DNA of 64,000 nucleotides, taken from assembly GCF_019175385.1 (NCBI RefSeq), contig NC_083341.1, forward strand, positions 61,165,800 through 61,229,799. Reading direction: 5' to 3'. Each line of letters opens with the position of its first letter. Position 1 is the first letter of the stretch. Positions 34,414-44,697 of this stretch are shown one piece after another. The position numbers and the translations under genes are program-made. Under the pieces are notes generated by a model. That model was not told the DNA's origin and did not search any database. It saw only the letters and a program-made list of their open reading frames with translations. This DNA comes from Lycium barbarum. Taxonomy: Eukaryota > Streptophyta > Magnoliopsida > Solanales > Solanaceae.

Positions 34414-34782
34414 TGATAGTCATTATCTTGTTTTCAGTTGCGTGTGGTGTTTCTTTATCATGTAAGTTGATTTCAAGTGGTGACTTAGGAACTTTATTTG
34501 TTCTTGATTATTCAAGAACGCGTTTCTTGATTAAAATTCGTTCTAGTTCATACCCTGAACCTTAATTTTCTTTCCATCGTTCTGCCCTCAATACTTACTT
34601 GATTTAAACGATTCAATAGTTATTTTCTTAGTTCAAATCATCATCTTTCACATAGTTTTTGAATCACTTTAATCCGACGCCTACAACTTGAGATACATCC
34701 ATTTCTAGAATCTGCCCATCAAACCGCTTCAGGAACAAGATCCTGGTCGATTGGTTCTTTGTTAACTCGAAGAATCACATCA
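34414..34782 (+). repeat. CRM-like 5' LTR, second half
   Basis: Starts inside the LTR at TGATAGTCATTATCTTG, directly after unrelated inverted Tat A sequence, and ends GAATCACATCA. It is colinear with 39586-39708 plus 42231-42481. The uninterrupted GATTAAAATTCG near 34535 shows the empty site of the solo LTR present in the partner LTR. Confidence 0.9.
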
Positions 34783-34785
34783 ATT

Positions 34786-34797
34786 TGGTATCAGAGC
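34786..34797 (+). other. CRM-like primer binding site (tRNA-iMet)
   Basis: TGGTATCAGAGC lies three bases after the LTR end at 34782. Confidence 0.9.
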
Positions 34798-34813
34798 TCA
34801 GTTGAGGAGTACC

Positions 34814-35980
34814 GTGGCTAATAACATACAAGCAAGAAGAGGACGTTGGGTTCAAGAAGATGATGAACGAGCAGAGGATCATGACATGGAGATGGAAGAG
34901 ATGAGAAGGACCATACAACAATTACAAACACAACTTCGACGTTACTAAAGGCAAGAATGGCGAAGGATTCCTAAGGATGATGACGAAGGGTTTGATATTA
35001 ATCCCTTTCATGATGTTAATGAAGTTGACTCTAACGATAATTCTAATTTTACTAGGAGACGACAAGATGATGAATTTGATCATCCAAGAAGAAGGAGGAA
35101 TCATATAAGGGAGAAAAGAGATGATGTGAAGGTTGATGTTCCTGATTTTGATGGAAAAGCCCAAGGGGATGCGTTTATGGATTGGTTACTCACTGTTGAA
35201 CGAATCTTTGAGTTCAAGACTGAGGAGAAAAACATTAAGATTGCTGCCATCAAGCTTACAGGATATGCATCACTTTGGTGGGAGAATCTTAAATGAGAAA
35301 GAGAAAGAGAATGTCGTGGAAAGATTCGAACGTGGGAGAAGATGAAAAGAGAACTACGTAGACATTTTATTCCTAATACATACAAGTAAGAAAATTATCT
35401 GAAGTTTCATAATCTTCGTCAAGGAGACCTGACCGTGGAAAACTATACTCGGGAGTTTGAATATCTCATGATTAAGTTTGATACTCGAGAACATGAGGAG
35501 CAAACTATAGCAAGGTACATTGGTGGGTTGCGGCTTTCCATCGCAGATGCTATTCGACTGCAACCTTATTGGACATTCAATGATGTGCGAAAACTTGCTA
35601 TCAATGTTGAACAGCAACAAAAGGAGCCGAAAAGATCTTACCCCAAGAAGAACTATTCTAACCAAGGGAGTAATAGTACTGGTGCTGGGAATTCCAAGGC
35701 AATTCATAGAGGTAATTCTTCTAATTCAACTAATGCTAACATTGATGAGAAGAAACCTCAAGGGGATTCAACTAGGAGAAAGTGTTTTAAGTGCCACAGT
35801 TTTGGCCATCTACAAGCTTATTGTCCCAATCGAAAGCCTATTATGATAGTTGAGGAAGCAGATGGGGCTGATCATGAAGACAACCAAGAATCTGATCAAG
35901 TTGATGAGGAACGTGAGGATGCCGAAATTGAAGCCGATGAAGGAGCTTGTTTAATTATTCAAAGAAGATTACATGCTGGA
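34814..35980 (+). pseudogene. gag: CRM-like gag
   Basis: The expected start (context ANNIQARRGRW, 34814) reads GTG, probably a decayed ATG. A coiled-coil-like segment EMEEMRRTIQQLQTQLRR is followed by a stop, then VDVPDFDGKAQGDAFMDWL and AAIKLTGYASLWWENL, another stop and frameshift near 35295, and from 35435 an open frame YTREFEYLMIKFDTREHEE. The CCHC knuckle CFKCHSFGHLQAYC (about 35782-35823) is complete. An acidic tail leads into the protease in the same frame. Confidence 0.85.
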
Positions 35981-36364
35981 CATCAAGATGAAAAGCCATG
36001 TCAAAGAGAAACACTTTTCCACACTAGGTGTACTTTACACGGCAAGGTATGTTCTGTGATTATTGATGGTGAAAGTTGCACTAATGCTGTTTCGAAAGAG
36101 ATGGTGACTAAATTGGGTTTGAAGATCGAGAAACATCCCAAGCCTTGCAACATTAAGTGGTTACAAGATGGTGGAGGTATGAAGGTCACAAAAAGATGTT
36201 TGGTCTCTTTTTCAATCGGTAAAATCTATAAAGACCAGATTTGGTGTGATGTAATGAGTATGGATGCTTTCCACTTATTACTTGACAGACCATGGCAATA
36301 TGATAGGCGTGCTCATCATGATGGATACCTTAACACCTATTCATTTATTGTTGATGGACGTTAG
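35981..36364 (+). pseudogene. CRM-like aspartic protease
   Basis: Continues the frame open from 35435. The active loop is SVIIDGESCTNAVSKEMV (about 36050-36105), where D-G-G-S would be typical and Glu replaces Gly. The conserved MSMDAFHLLLDRPWQYDRRA (Leu-Gly-Arg expected at LDR) follows near 36260-36315. The frame ends with TAG at 36362-36364, just where pol should continue. Confidence 0.8.
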
Positions 36365-37962
36365 ATAACTATGAAGCCATTGCACCCAAGAGAGCTTAAT
36401 AAGAAGACCAAACCCATGGGTGATGCCCTATTGACCAGATCACAAATTGTTGGCCACATTAATAAAGGAGAGCCATTGTATATTGAAGTAGCTATATAAG
36501 ACTCACACGGGGAGGAGAAAGAGTTAGATGCACGAGCCAAAAATCTACTTACTAAGTTTGATGATGTGATCTCTGAGCATGTCCCATTAGAATTTCCACC
36601 TATGCGTGATATTCAACATCAAATTGACCTTGTACCTAGGGCTTCTTTGCCGAACAAAGCTACTTATAGGATGAATCCTACACAAGAAGCTAAACTCCAA
36701 AGGCAAGTTGAAGAGTTACTAGAGAGGGGCTTAATAAGAGAGAGCCTTAGCCCTTGTGCTGTACCCGTTTTGCTTGTTCCTAAGAAAAATAGCACCTGGA
36801 GGAAGTGAGTTGATAGCTGGGTAATCAACAAAATCACCATCAAGTATCGCTTTCCAATCCCTAGGTTAGACGATCTGTTTGATCAATTTCATGGTGCCAA
36901 AATCGTTTCCAAGATTGATTTGAAGAGTGGATATCACCAGATTCGTATGAGCAAGGTGATGAATGGAAGATTGCCTTCAAGACTACCCAAGGCTTGTACG
37001 AATGGTTGGTAATGCCTTTTGGTTTGTCTAATGCTCTAAGCATATTCATGAGACTTATGACTCATGTGTTTAAACCATTCATGGGGAAGTTTGTTGTTGT
37101 ATACTTTGATGATATCTTATTTTTCAGCAAGGAGGAAGTCGAACATGAGAAACATTTGGAGAAGGTTTTTGAAACCTTAAAGAAGGAGAAGTTATATGCA
37201 CAACTCAAGAAGTGCATCTTTTATGCTGATAGCGTTTGCTTCCTTGGTTACATAGTAACTAGTGCTGGTATTCAAGTCGATCCAAGCAAGATAGAGGCAA
37301 TCTTAAGTTGGCCAACTCCTAGGTCAATTTCATACATAAGGAGCTTTCATGGAATGGTGTCCTTCTGTAGACAGTTTATTAAAGATTTCAGCACATTGGT
37401 TGCTCCTATAACTGAGTGTTTGCAGGGAGGCATATTCAATTGGAATGAAGCTGCCCAAAAGAGTTTTGAATTGATCAAGAATAAGATGACACAAGCTCCT
37501 ATCCTTCAGTTACCAAAATTTAATGATCTATTTGAAGTAGAATGTGATGCTTCAGGTGTTGGCATTAGAGGATTTCTTAGTCAAGAAGGCAAACCCATTG
37601 CATACTTTAGTGAGAAGTTGGGTGGACCTAAGCTGAGGTATTCCACGTATGAGAAAGATTTTTATGCTATTATTCGAGTTTTGCAACATTGGAGTCATTA
37701 CTTGCTGCCCAGAGTGTTTGTTCTATATTCTGATCATGAGGCACTAAGGTATCTTAATCATCAACAAAAACTCAACGCGAGGCATGCAAAATGGGTAGAG
37801 CTACTTTATAATTTTCAATTTGTGATCAAGCACAAGGCTGGAAAACTAAATAAATTTGTTGATGCTTTTAGTAGAAGACCATGTGTGCTTTCTATCTTGC
37901 AAACTAATGTATTTGGATTCGACCATATTAAGGAACTTTATGAGGCTGGTCCAGACTTTTGA
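36365..37962 (+). pseudogene. CRM-like reverse transcriptase and RNase H
   Basis: Motifs in order: LEFPPMRDIQHQIDLVP, AELLERGL-like helix, SPCAVPVLLVPKKN, stop at about 36808, [16 protein letters not shown] frameshift near 36955 precedes [15 protein letters not shown], then the catalytic VVYFDDILFFSK (about 37095-37130). The RNase H has LFEVECDASGVGIRGFLSQE (catalytic Asp), FYAIIRVLQHWSHYLLP, VLYSDHEALRYL and KFVDAFSRR. From 36994 to 37962 the frame is open without stops. TGA at 37960-37962 separates it from integrase. Confidence 0.87.
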
Positions 37963-37974
37963 GTCATTTGGACG

Positions 37975-39197
37975 AGATGCTTAGAAGGTCCACAAAGAAT
38001 GTTCTTGATAAGAGATTGTTTTCTTTACTATGACAAGCAACTTTGCATACCACAAGGCTCTTTAAGAGAGTCCATTGTTAGAGAAGCACATGAGGGTGGA
38101 TTAGCTGGTCACTTTGGCCATTCTAAGACATCAAAGATGATTCAAGAAAACTTCTATTGGCCCAAGTTGAATCGAGATGTTTTGAGGTTGATTGAACGTT
38201 GTGAAACTTGTAAAAGGGAAAAGATGCATGGTAGCAATAAGGGGTTATACGAACCTTTGCCAATTCCTACAACACCATAGGAACATATCAGCATGGATTT
38301 CGTGGTTGGATTACCAAGAACTCAAGAAGGTAAGGATTTTATCTTTGTCGTGGTAGATAGGTTATCTAAGATGGCCCACTTTATCTCATGCAAAAGACAA
38401 GTGCTGCAACACATGTGGCTGTTTTGTTCTTTAACCATATTTTCAAGTTGCATGGTATTCCTAGAAGCATTGTTTCAGATTGGGACACTAAGTTTCTAAG
38501 TCACTTTTGGCATACTTTATGGGCTAAGCTTGGTACAGATTTGAAGTATAGTTCGTTTTATCACCCTCAGATGGATGGACAAACAGAGGTAATCAATCGG
38601 AGTTTGGGTTCCCTATTAAGAAGTCTAGTTAAGAAGAACATAAGAGAGTGGGAGTCGTTACTGCCACAGGCTGAATTTGCTTTCAACAAGTCCACGAATC
38701 GAACAACCGGAAAGAGTCCTTTTGAAGTGGTATATGGTAAGAATCCTCTTGGTCCCTTAGAATTATCTCCTCTCCTTCAAAATCATTCTTTTACTGGAGA
38801 TGATGATGAGAGAGTTAAAGAGTTGAAGAAAATTCATGAGAAAGTTTTACAAGAGATTGAGAGGAAAACAAAAACATAAAAAAAACAAGCTGACAAGAAG
38901 AGAAAGAAAAAACTCTTTAAAGTGGGAGACTTCGTGTGGGTATACCTGAGGAAGGAAAGGTTTCCTAAACAAAAGTATCCAAAGTTGCAAGCAAGAGCTG
39001 ATGGTCCCTTTCGTGTTGTTCAAAAGTTGTGTAATAATGCTTATAAAGTGGAGCTACCAGAAGAGTATGGGGTATCTCCGATATTTAATGTAGCTGATCT
39101 TGCACCATTTATTGAGCCTTTAGACTCGAGGACAAGTCTTTCTCAACCAGGGGAGAATGATGAAAATCAAGAAGCTATATTGGGCTTTGTTATTTAA
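37975..39197 (+). pseudogene. CRM-like integrase with C-terminus reading into the 3' LTR
   Basis: The zinc domain has HEGGLAGHFGHSKTS and CETCKREK (about 38090-38220). The core has [11 protein letters not shown] (Asp), [14 protein letters not shown] (Asp) after a frameshift near 38390, and DGQTEVINRSLGSLLR (Glu). The C-terminal domain follows a stop at 38877: GDFVWVYLRKERFPKQK, YGVSPIFNVADLAPF, PLDSRTSLSQPGEND. The frame runs 40 bases into the 3' LTR and stops at 39197. Overlap of integrase coding with the 3' LTR is known for CRM elements, whose C-terminal motif is linked to centromere targeting. I see no classical chromodomain. Confidence 0.85.
39150..39157 (+). other. CRM-like polypurine tract
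   Basis: GGGGAGAA directly before the 3' LTR start TGATGAAAATC. It also codes for the Gly-Glu of the integrase tail. Confidence 0.75.
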
Positions 39198-39893
39198 GGC
39201 GTCAAGAACAAGCTCTTGTGAACCAAAGAATTGATATGTGGACTTGTCTTCAAATTCAAGAAGCCCAAGGATGATTTCAAGCCCAAGAAACCAAGTTAAA
39301 ATTATTTCCTTCTCAAATTAGGATTAATTGTTTTCCTTTTTCTAGTAGGTTTTACTTTCCTCTTTCCTTGTAGAATAGGGATTTTACTTTCCTTGTTTTA
39401 GCTATTTCCTTTCTAGAGTAGAATAGGGATTTGTAGTCATCAAAGAAGAGACCCTAGGCCTATATAAAGGGTTCTTATTCTTTGTTAAACACTATTCACG
39501 TTTTTAGCACAAACCTAAATTTTGCAATAGAGTTATTTTCTCTATTTCTTGTTCTTTATCTTTGTTTTGGTTCCAAACAAGATAGTGATAGTCTTTATCT
39601 TGTTTTGAGTTGCGTGTAGTGTTTCTTTATCACGTAAGTTGATTTCAAGTGGTGACTTAGGAACTTTATTTGTTCTTGATCATTCAAGAATGCGTTTCTT
39701 GATTAAAATGTCATGACCCGGCTAGGGGCCGTGACGGGTACCCGGGGCTAACCACCGAGCACCACTCGTGCTATCACTTATTAAGCTTATTTAGCAATCA
39801 TTTATCCGATTCATGCTTAATTATAATAAAATCCATTTTTAATTAGAAACGAAATGCTTTTATACATACGAGCCCTTAGGCTAGCAAAATAAT

Positions 39894-39894
<1 letters not shown>

Positions 39895-39965
<71 letters not shown>
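39895..39965. repeat. (AC)n(TA)n microsatellite in the solo LTR
   Basis: About ten AC units followed by about 25 TA units. It makes false reading frames on both strands. Confidence 0.95.
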
Positions 39966-39970
<5 letters not shown>

Positions 39971-41764
39971 ATGACCATGCCATGAAACCACATGACCCAC
40001 GTCAAGTATCTACGAGCCTCTAAGAGATGACATCAACAACTATACACAAAAGCATCATCATAGGCACCTCCGGGACAATGGAGGGCTTCCAATCAGCTAG
40101 CAGCCTCTAAGAATCTGGAGCAAGATCTCCTCCCTGTCTACCTGTGGGCATGAACACAACATCCATAGAAAAAGGACGTCAGTACGAATATTGTACTGAG
40201 TATGTAAGTCAGGAATGAAATAAACAAACGTAATAGAAAGATCATGAGTCAGGGGACAAAGATATAACCTGCACACATGTCATAGGCAATCGTATTACTA
40301 TCATATTTCACATTTTACACAATCGTAGTACACATGTTATCACATCCCATACATCATCACGTACGTCGTCATATACATCATCGCATCATAATCTGTATCG
40401 TTACCCGCGTCCGGGTAACCCTCATATGCCGCCCACTAGTGGCGATCATGCCCGGCCCTCTCGGCTCGGTGTAAACATCGCAGCCCGCATTAGCGGTGAC
40501 ATGCCCGGCCATATAGGCACGGTGGAATCTTATCATCAAAACATCAATCATAACACGTCATTATTATACATCTCAAACCATAGCAGCATGTTATCATTTC
40601 TTAGTGTTCCATGTATCCCATAGTGTTACAAGTTAGCATTACTTATCATCTTATTGTCATAACATACAATAGCATTAAGAGCATTCATTAGGCTTTAAGA
40701 CAACCATACTATGTCGGGGTGACGTAAGGTCGTGAACCCCCGATTGTATTATGGACATTTATGAGTATCATGCCTCGCCTTGAAGGGAATAAAACATAAG
40801 GCGAGTGTTAACAATAATAACATTATTAGCATTGTAGGAACATCATGCCCCAATTTCTTGAGTCTCTAGACTCTATCTCATTGTCATCACTATCATGCTC
40901 GTAGGGGATTTAATATATAGAAGGACTCTTAAGCTTCATCTTATAGAAGGATTTGTGGAAAGCTTGAAGGATTCATGCCTTTTGAAAGAAGAGTTAAGTC
41001 TCACATACCTTTGTCGTATAAGCAATTTAGCGTTTGCTTATTTTCCTTCAATGTCACGCCTCTACCTTCAAAAAGAGGATTCGTACGATCGTTAGTTAAC
41101 CAACTATAAGAACGCACTACTATTTCTAGAGAAAATTGGGCAGCACTTTCTTTGTTTATACTAATTTTCCCGTATTCCATATCAACTCCCAATCACCCAC
41201 AATAACAATCACAATATAGCAAATCACAATTATCATTCATATACAATGGCCATGATCTACCATTTCTCTTCATTTTTCCCCACATTTATGGTTTTGGGTT
41301 CGCTATCGTATTTTCCCATGTATCACACTTATCTCATGGTCTACATGTCATTTATAACATATTCATACTCACAACACACTAACATTCATGATTCAATTCA
41401 ACTACCACTCACTCATGACACTATTCACTCTTGAATGACCCATTTGCTATGTTCTTCTACAATTCGGGTACCTTAACCTTCCAATACCTTAAACAACATA
41501 AAATGGTCATGAAACTTACCTTGGATGATGGTGGAACAAGTCTTGAGTGGAGTTTCTCCTCTAGCAACAAAACCCTATCTCACCTCTTTTGGTTTTCTTT
41601 GAGGAGGATGAACTTTACTTGGGTTTCACACTCTTGTTTCATGAACTTGGTATGGTTGATCTTGATTTTCACTTGGATTCTTGTATTGGAAGAGTTTTGG
41701 AAGGTTCTAGAGAGATGTTGGGTCGTGGAGAGAGAAGATGAAATAAAATAAAATGAACTTGGGT

Positions 41765-42049
41765 CCTTATTTAAAAAAGTGAAATCTGACCCGACATCAT
41801 TATACGGTCCGTATAAATTTATACGGTCCGTATAATCGACCGTAAAACTGCTCCAATGACTACCCTTCTTCTGTGTCAACTTGACGGTACATTATACGGG
41901 CCGTATAATTTTATACGGTCCGTATAATTGACTGTAGAATCATCCCTTCAGCAACCTCATTCTGCCTCATTCTGTGACTCTTTTACGGTCCATTATACGG
42001 CCGTATAATGTTATATGGTCCGTATAATTGACCGTATAACCCATCAGTT
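41765..42049 (-). promoter_or_regulatory. Solo LTR U3: dyad array and TATA-like box
   Basis: Dyads ATACGG(T/G)CCGTAT on the plus strand at 41802-41814, 41821-41833, 41894-41906, about 41913-41925 and, decayed, to 42049. In sense orientation they precede a TTAAATAAGGACCC TATA-like site near 41770. This is the third LTR family with the same layout. Confidence 0.45.
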
Positions 42050-42486
42050 CACTGAGTCTTATTCTCGTCATTTCGTTTGATCTCCGATCCTTATGGAACC
42101 TTCTTAACAATTATTTAGCACCTCAATACCAGTCTAAAGGACGTTGTCCCTCGTCAAAACACCAAATACGTCATACCCTTCATTGGCCTAATCACTGTAC
42201 GCTAGCGGGGGAAATTTCCAAGGTGTAACATAAAATTCGTTCTAGTTCATACCCAGAACCTTAATTTTCTTTCCATCGTTATGCCCTCAATACTTACTTG
42301 ATTTAAAAGATTCAATAGTTATTTTTATAATTCAAATCGTCATCTTTCACATAGTTTTTGAATCACTTTAATCCGATGCCTACAACTTGAGATACATCTG
42401 TTTCTTGAATCTGCCTATCAAACCGCTTCAAGAACAAGATCCTGGTCGATTGGTTCTTTGTTAACTCGAAGAATCACATCATAAGT

Positions 42487-43010
42487 TTGCTAAGGTAGTA
42501 CGTGGATGTCTTCGCATGGTCATACGCCGACATTCCAGGGCTAAGTACCAGCATAGTGTCTCACAGGCTACCCATCAATGAGGGGTTTGCTCCAGTAAAG
42601 CAAAAAACCTGACAATCAAATCGGATCTTAGTATCTGAATCAAATACGAGATAGAGAAACAGATTGAGTCTGGAGTGGTGGAAGTGACATCCTACCCCAC
42701 ATGGCTAGCCAAAATAGTCCCGGTACCCAAGAAAGATGGCAAGATAAGAATCTGTGCGGATTACTGAGATCTTAACAAGGCTAGCCCAAAAGATAATTTT
42801 TCGCTCCCGAACATCCATATACTCAAAGACAATTGTGCCAAGCACAAGTTGTAATCGTTTGTAGCTTGTTTCGCCAGCTACCATCAAATCTTAATGGATA
42901 GGGAGGATGCCAAGAAAATAGCCTTCATCACCCCATGGGTAGTGTACCACTATAGGGTAATGCCCTTCGGCCTCAAGAATGCATAACATACATGAGAGCA
43001 ATTATTTTCC
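42487..43010 (+). pseudogene. Tat C reverse transcriptase fragment
   Basis: DVFAWSYADIPGLSTSIVSH, LPINEGFAPVKQK, a stop, then a patch with frameshifts. Further on are PTPHG/WLA-type residues with VPKKDGKIRICADY, a stop, FVACFASYHQILMDREDAKK, AFITPWVVYHYRVMPFGLKN and, after a one-base shift, TYMRAIIF. The catalytic YVDD that should follow about 20 residues later is absent: the deletion starts before it. Confidence 0.78.
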
Positions 43011-43458
43011 AAGAAGGCAATGCATATAAATTGCTGGATATAGAAAGACCACAAAGCGATGTGAAACCGGTCAGGAGACCGCAGTATTCACTCAGGAGAC
43101 AAGACGCCGTAAATCCGGTCAGATGACTGCAGTATTCGTCATCCAAAAATCAACGTTACTCAGCAGATGGAAGTAGATTTGTTGCCACAAAAAGAGCAGG
43201 TTGATCAAATCAAATCCAGATAGATTGCGGAGCAAACATGGAACTTTTACTTATGCAGCCGTCGAGATAGGGTGCCCATAAGAGTCAAGTTCCCTGGCCA
43301 GGACTTGGAAGACCACTCCTCACCATGCTTAGCCACACAAAGTTTGCTTATTTGCTTATATGCTCGTTTGTTTTTGTTATTCCGCAACCGGTCGGACACA
43401 CACCGGAACACACAAAGGCCTTCCCACATAAATAATACCCTTTTCCTTCGATTGAGTC

Positions 43459-43661
43459 GAATTACAAGTGACTTGATTCCCTGAACAGGGATATATAGGC
43501 GGACTCAATGCCAGAGAGTCAGTCACAGTCCTACCAATCACAACAGACTTCCCAGCTTGATAGCCGGAGGATCTGAGAATTTGTTTTATTTTGCATTTAG
43601 AAGTCATAATTGAGTTGAACTACAAATGGCCTGAATTCTCATGAAACCTGAGATATGTAGG
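43459..43661 (+). other. Tat C 3' UTR hairpin repeats (two copies)
   Basis: Copy 43459-43500 has TTAC, CTTGAT, the inner hairpin TCCCTGAACAGGGA and ATAGG. Copy 43617-43661 has CTAC, CCTGAAT, TCTCA-loop-TGAGA and GTAGG. The second shows the alternative inner stem also found in the last Tat A copy. Confidence 0.75.
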
Positions 43662-44642
43662 AAACCCAGAAATCAAGGTCCGACCATGTATTTCAAAAAT
43701 TGCATAAAATGAAGGGCAATATTACTTGGGTCAGTCAAAAATTAGGGTTATCAAATTTCGTTGCTCGGGAATGATCCTCCCCATCCCCAAACACCGAAGG
43801 GGCAGTTGTTGACACCTAATTTTGACCTCCCATAATTTATTTTAACTGCTCAAAGTACTAGAATATTAAATAGGGTATTAAATATATTTTTTTTAGAAAA
43901 AATCAAGATGATTTTATAAGCTATGCAGATAACATTTTACCTCCATTGTTTGGTAAAATAGTTTCTATAACAAACCATTTGGAAATTACTTTACAACAAT
44001 TAATGATACATTTTAATAATTTCAACTAGAAAATAGTTATTTATTTGATCGTCCAAATTATCAGAGATTAATCAGAAAATATTTACCCCATTTTAATTCA
44101 AGGAAATTGATTTGATTGAAATAAATAATCAATTTTACCCCCAAAGTCTTATGGGTAATTATCAAATTAATTATAGCTATATTTGTAAATTGCTTATTAT
44201 ATGTTTAATCATGGCTACAGTTGAAATAATCAATTTGCTAGTCAAATGAGGCCATAATTGAAATAACAAAATTCATTGTTTTAATTCAATTAAGGTAATA
44301 CTTGCAAATCCGTTATTTTGTGAAAGTCAGTCGTGTTTTAAATTAATTAATTATGTAGTTTTAATTAATTTGTTTAGTAATCAATCTTTTTTCTAATTTA
44401 TTAACTTGCACTTTTGTCCCTTTTACATGTATATGCATTTATATATATGTATGTATTCCCCCCCCCCCTCCCCGGCCACCCGCCCCTTGTCTTTTGAAAA
44501 AATAAACGGACCGAGCCAGCCCAATGCAAAGGCATGGCCTAGCCCAGTGCATCAAATAGCAAGGGTATACCCCATTTCCCCTTTTTTCATCGAAACACAA
44601 CCCTACCCTCCCCTTTCCATTCACAAAACCCTAGCCGCCTTA

Positions 44643-44643
<1 letters not shown>

Positions 44644-44695
<52 letters not shown>
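44644..44695. repeat. (CT)n microsatellite
   Basis: About 25 CT units in the Tat C LTR, probably in the transcribed leader downstream of a pyrimidine-rich stretch. Confidence 0.95.

Positions 44696-44697
<2 letters not shown>

Larger units (their letters stand above)
39709..42230 (-). mobile_element. Solo LTR, Tekay-type, 2.5 kb
   Basis: On the plus strand TGTCATGACCC...GGTGTAACA, flanked by TAAAA at 39704-39708 and 42231-42235. The sense (minus) start TGTTACACCTTGGAAATT resembles the LTR beginning at 63885. There is no internal region, so it is the product of LTR-LTR recombination. It contains the dyad array and a long TA microsatellite but no gene. Confidence 0.9.
34414..42481 (+). mobile_element. 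CRM-like chromovirus inserted in Tat C
   Basis: Element of about 6 kb before its solo-LTR passenger: 5' LTR second half 34414-34782, primer site, gag-protease, RT-RNase H, integrase, polypurine tract, and 3' LTR 39158-42481. The displaced first LTR half is at 26249-26664. Both copies of the duplication TAAGT survive (42482-42486, and reversed at 26665-26669). RT and integrase motifs and the C-terminal segment reading into the 3' LTR suggest the CRM clade; the related Galadriel clade is the alternative. Confidence 0.85.
39158..42481 (+). repeat. CRM-like 3' LTR, interrupted by a solo LTR
   Basis: The LTR proper is 39158-39708 plus 42236-42481, about 797 bp, TGATG...CATCA. TATA box TATATAAAGG at 39461. 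It is followed by the duplication TAAGT (42482-42486). The interruption is the solo LTR at 39709-42230 with its duplicated TAAAA. Confidence 0.9.
42482..43806 (+). mobile_element. Tat C, RT fragment and 3' UTR
   Basis: Continues the frame broken at 26665 by the CRM-like insertion. RT motifs run to about 42990, then the sequence passes directly into 3' UTR, so thumb, both RNase H domains and integrase are missing. The 3' UTR holds two hairpin repeats and ends in the polypurine tract GAAGGGGCAGT (43796-43806). Confidence 0.83.

Noticed and set aside
34786..34797. tRNA-like match (TGGTATCAGAGC) as a possible tRNA gene
   Set aside because: Only the 3'-end complement is present next to an LTR; it is a primer binding site.
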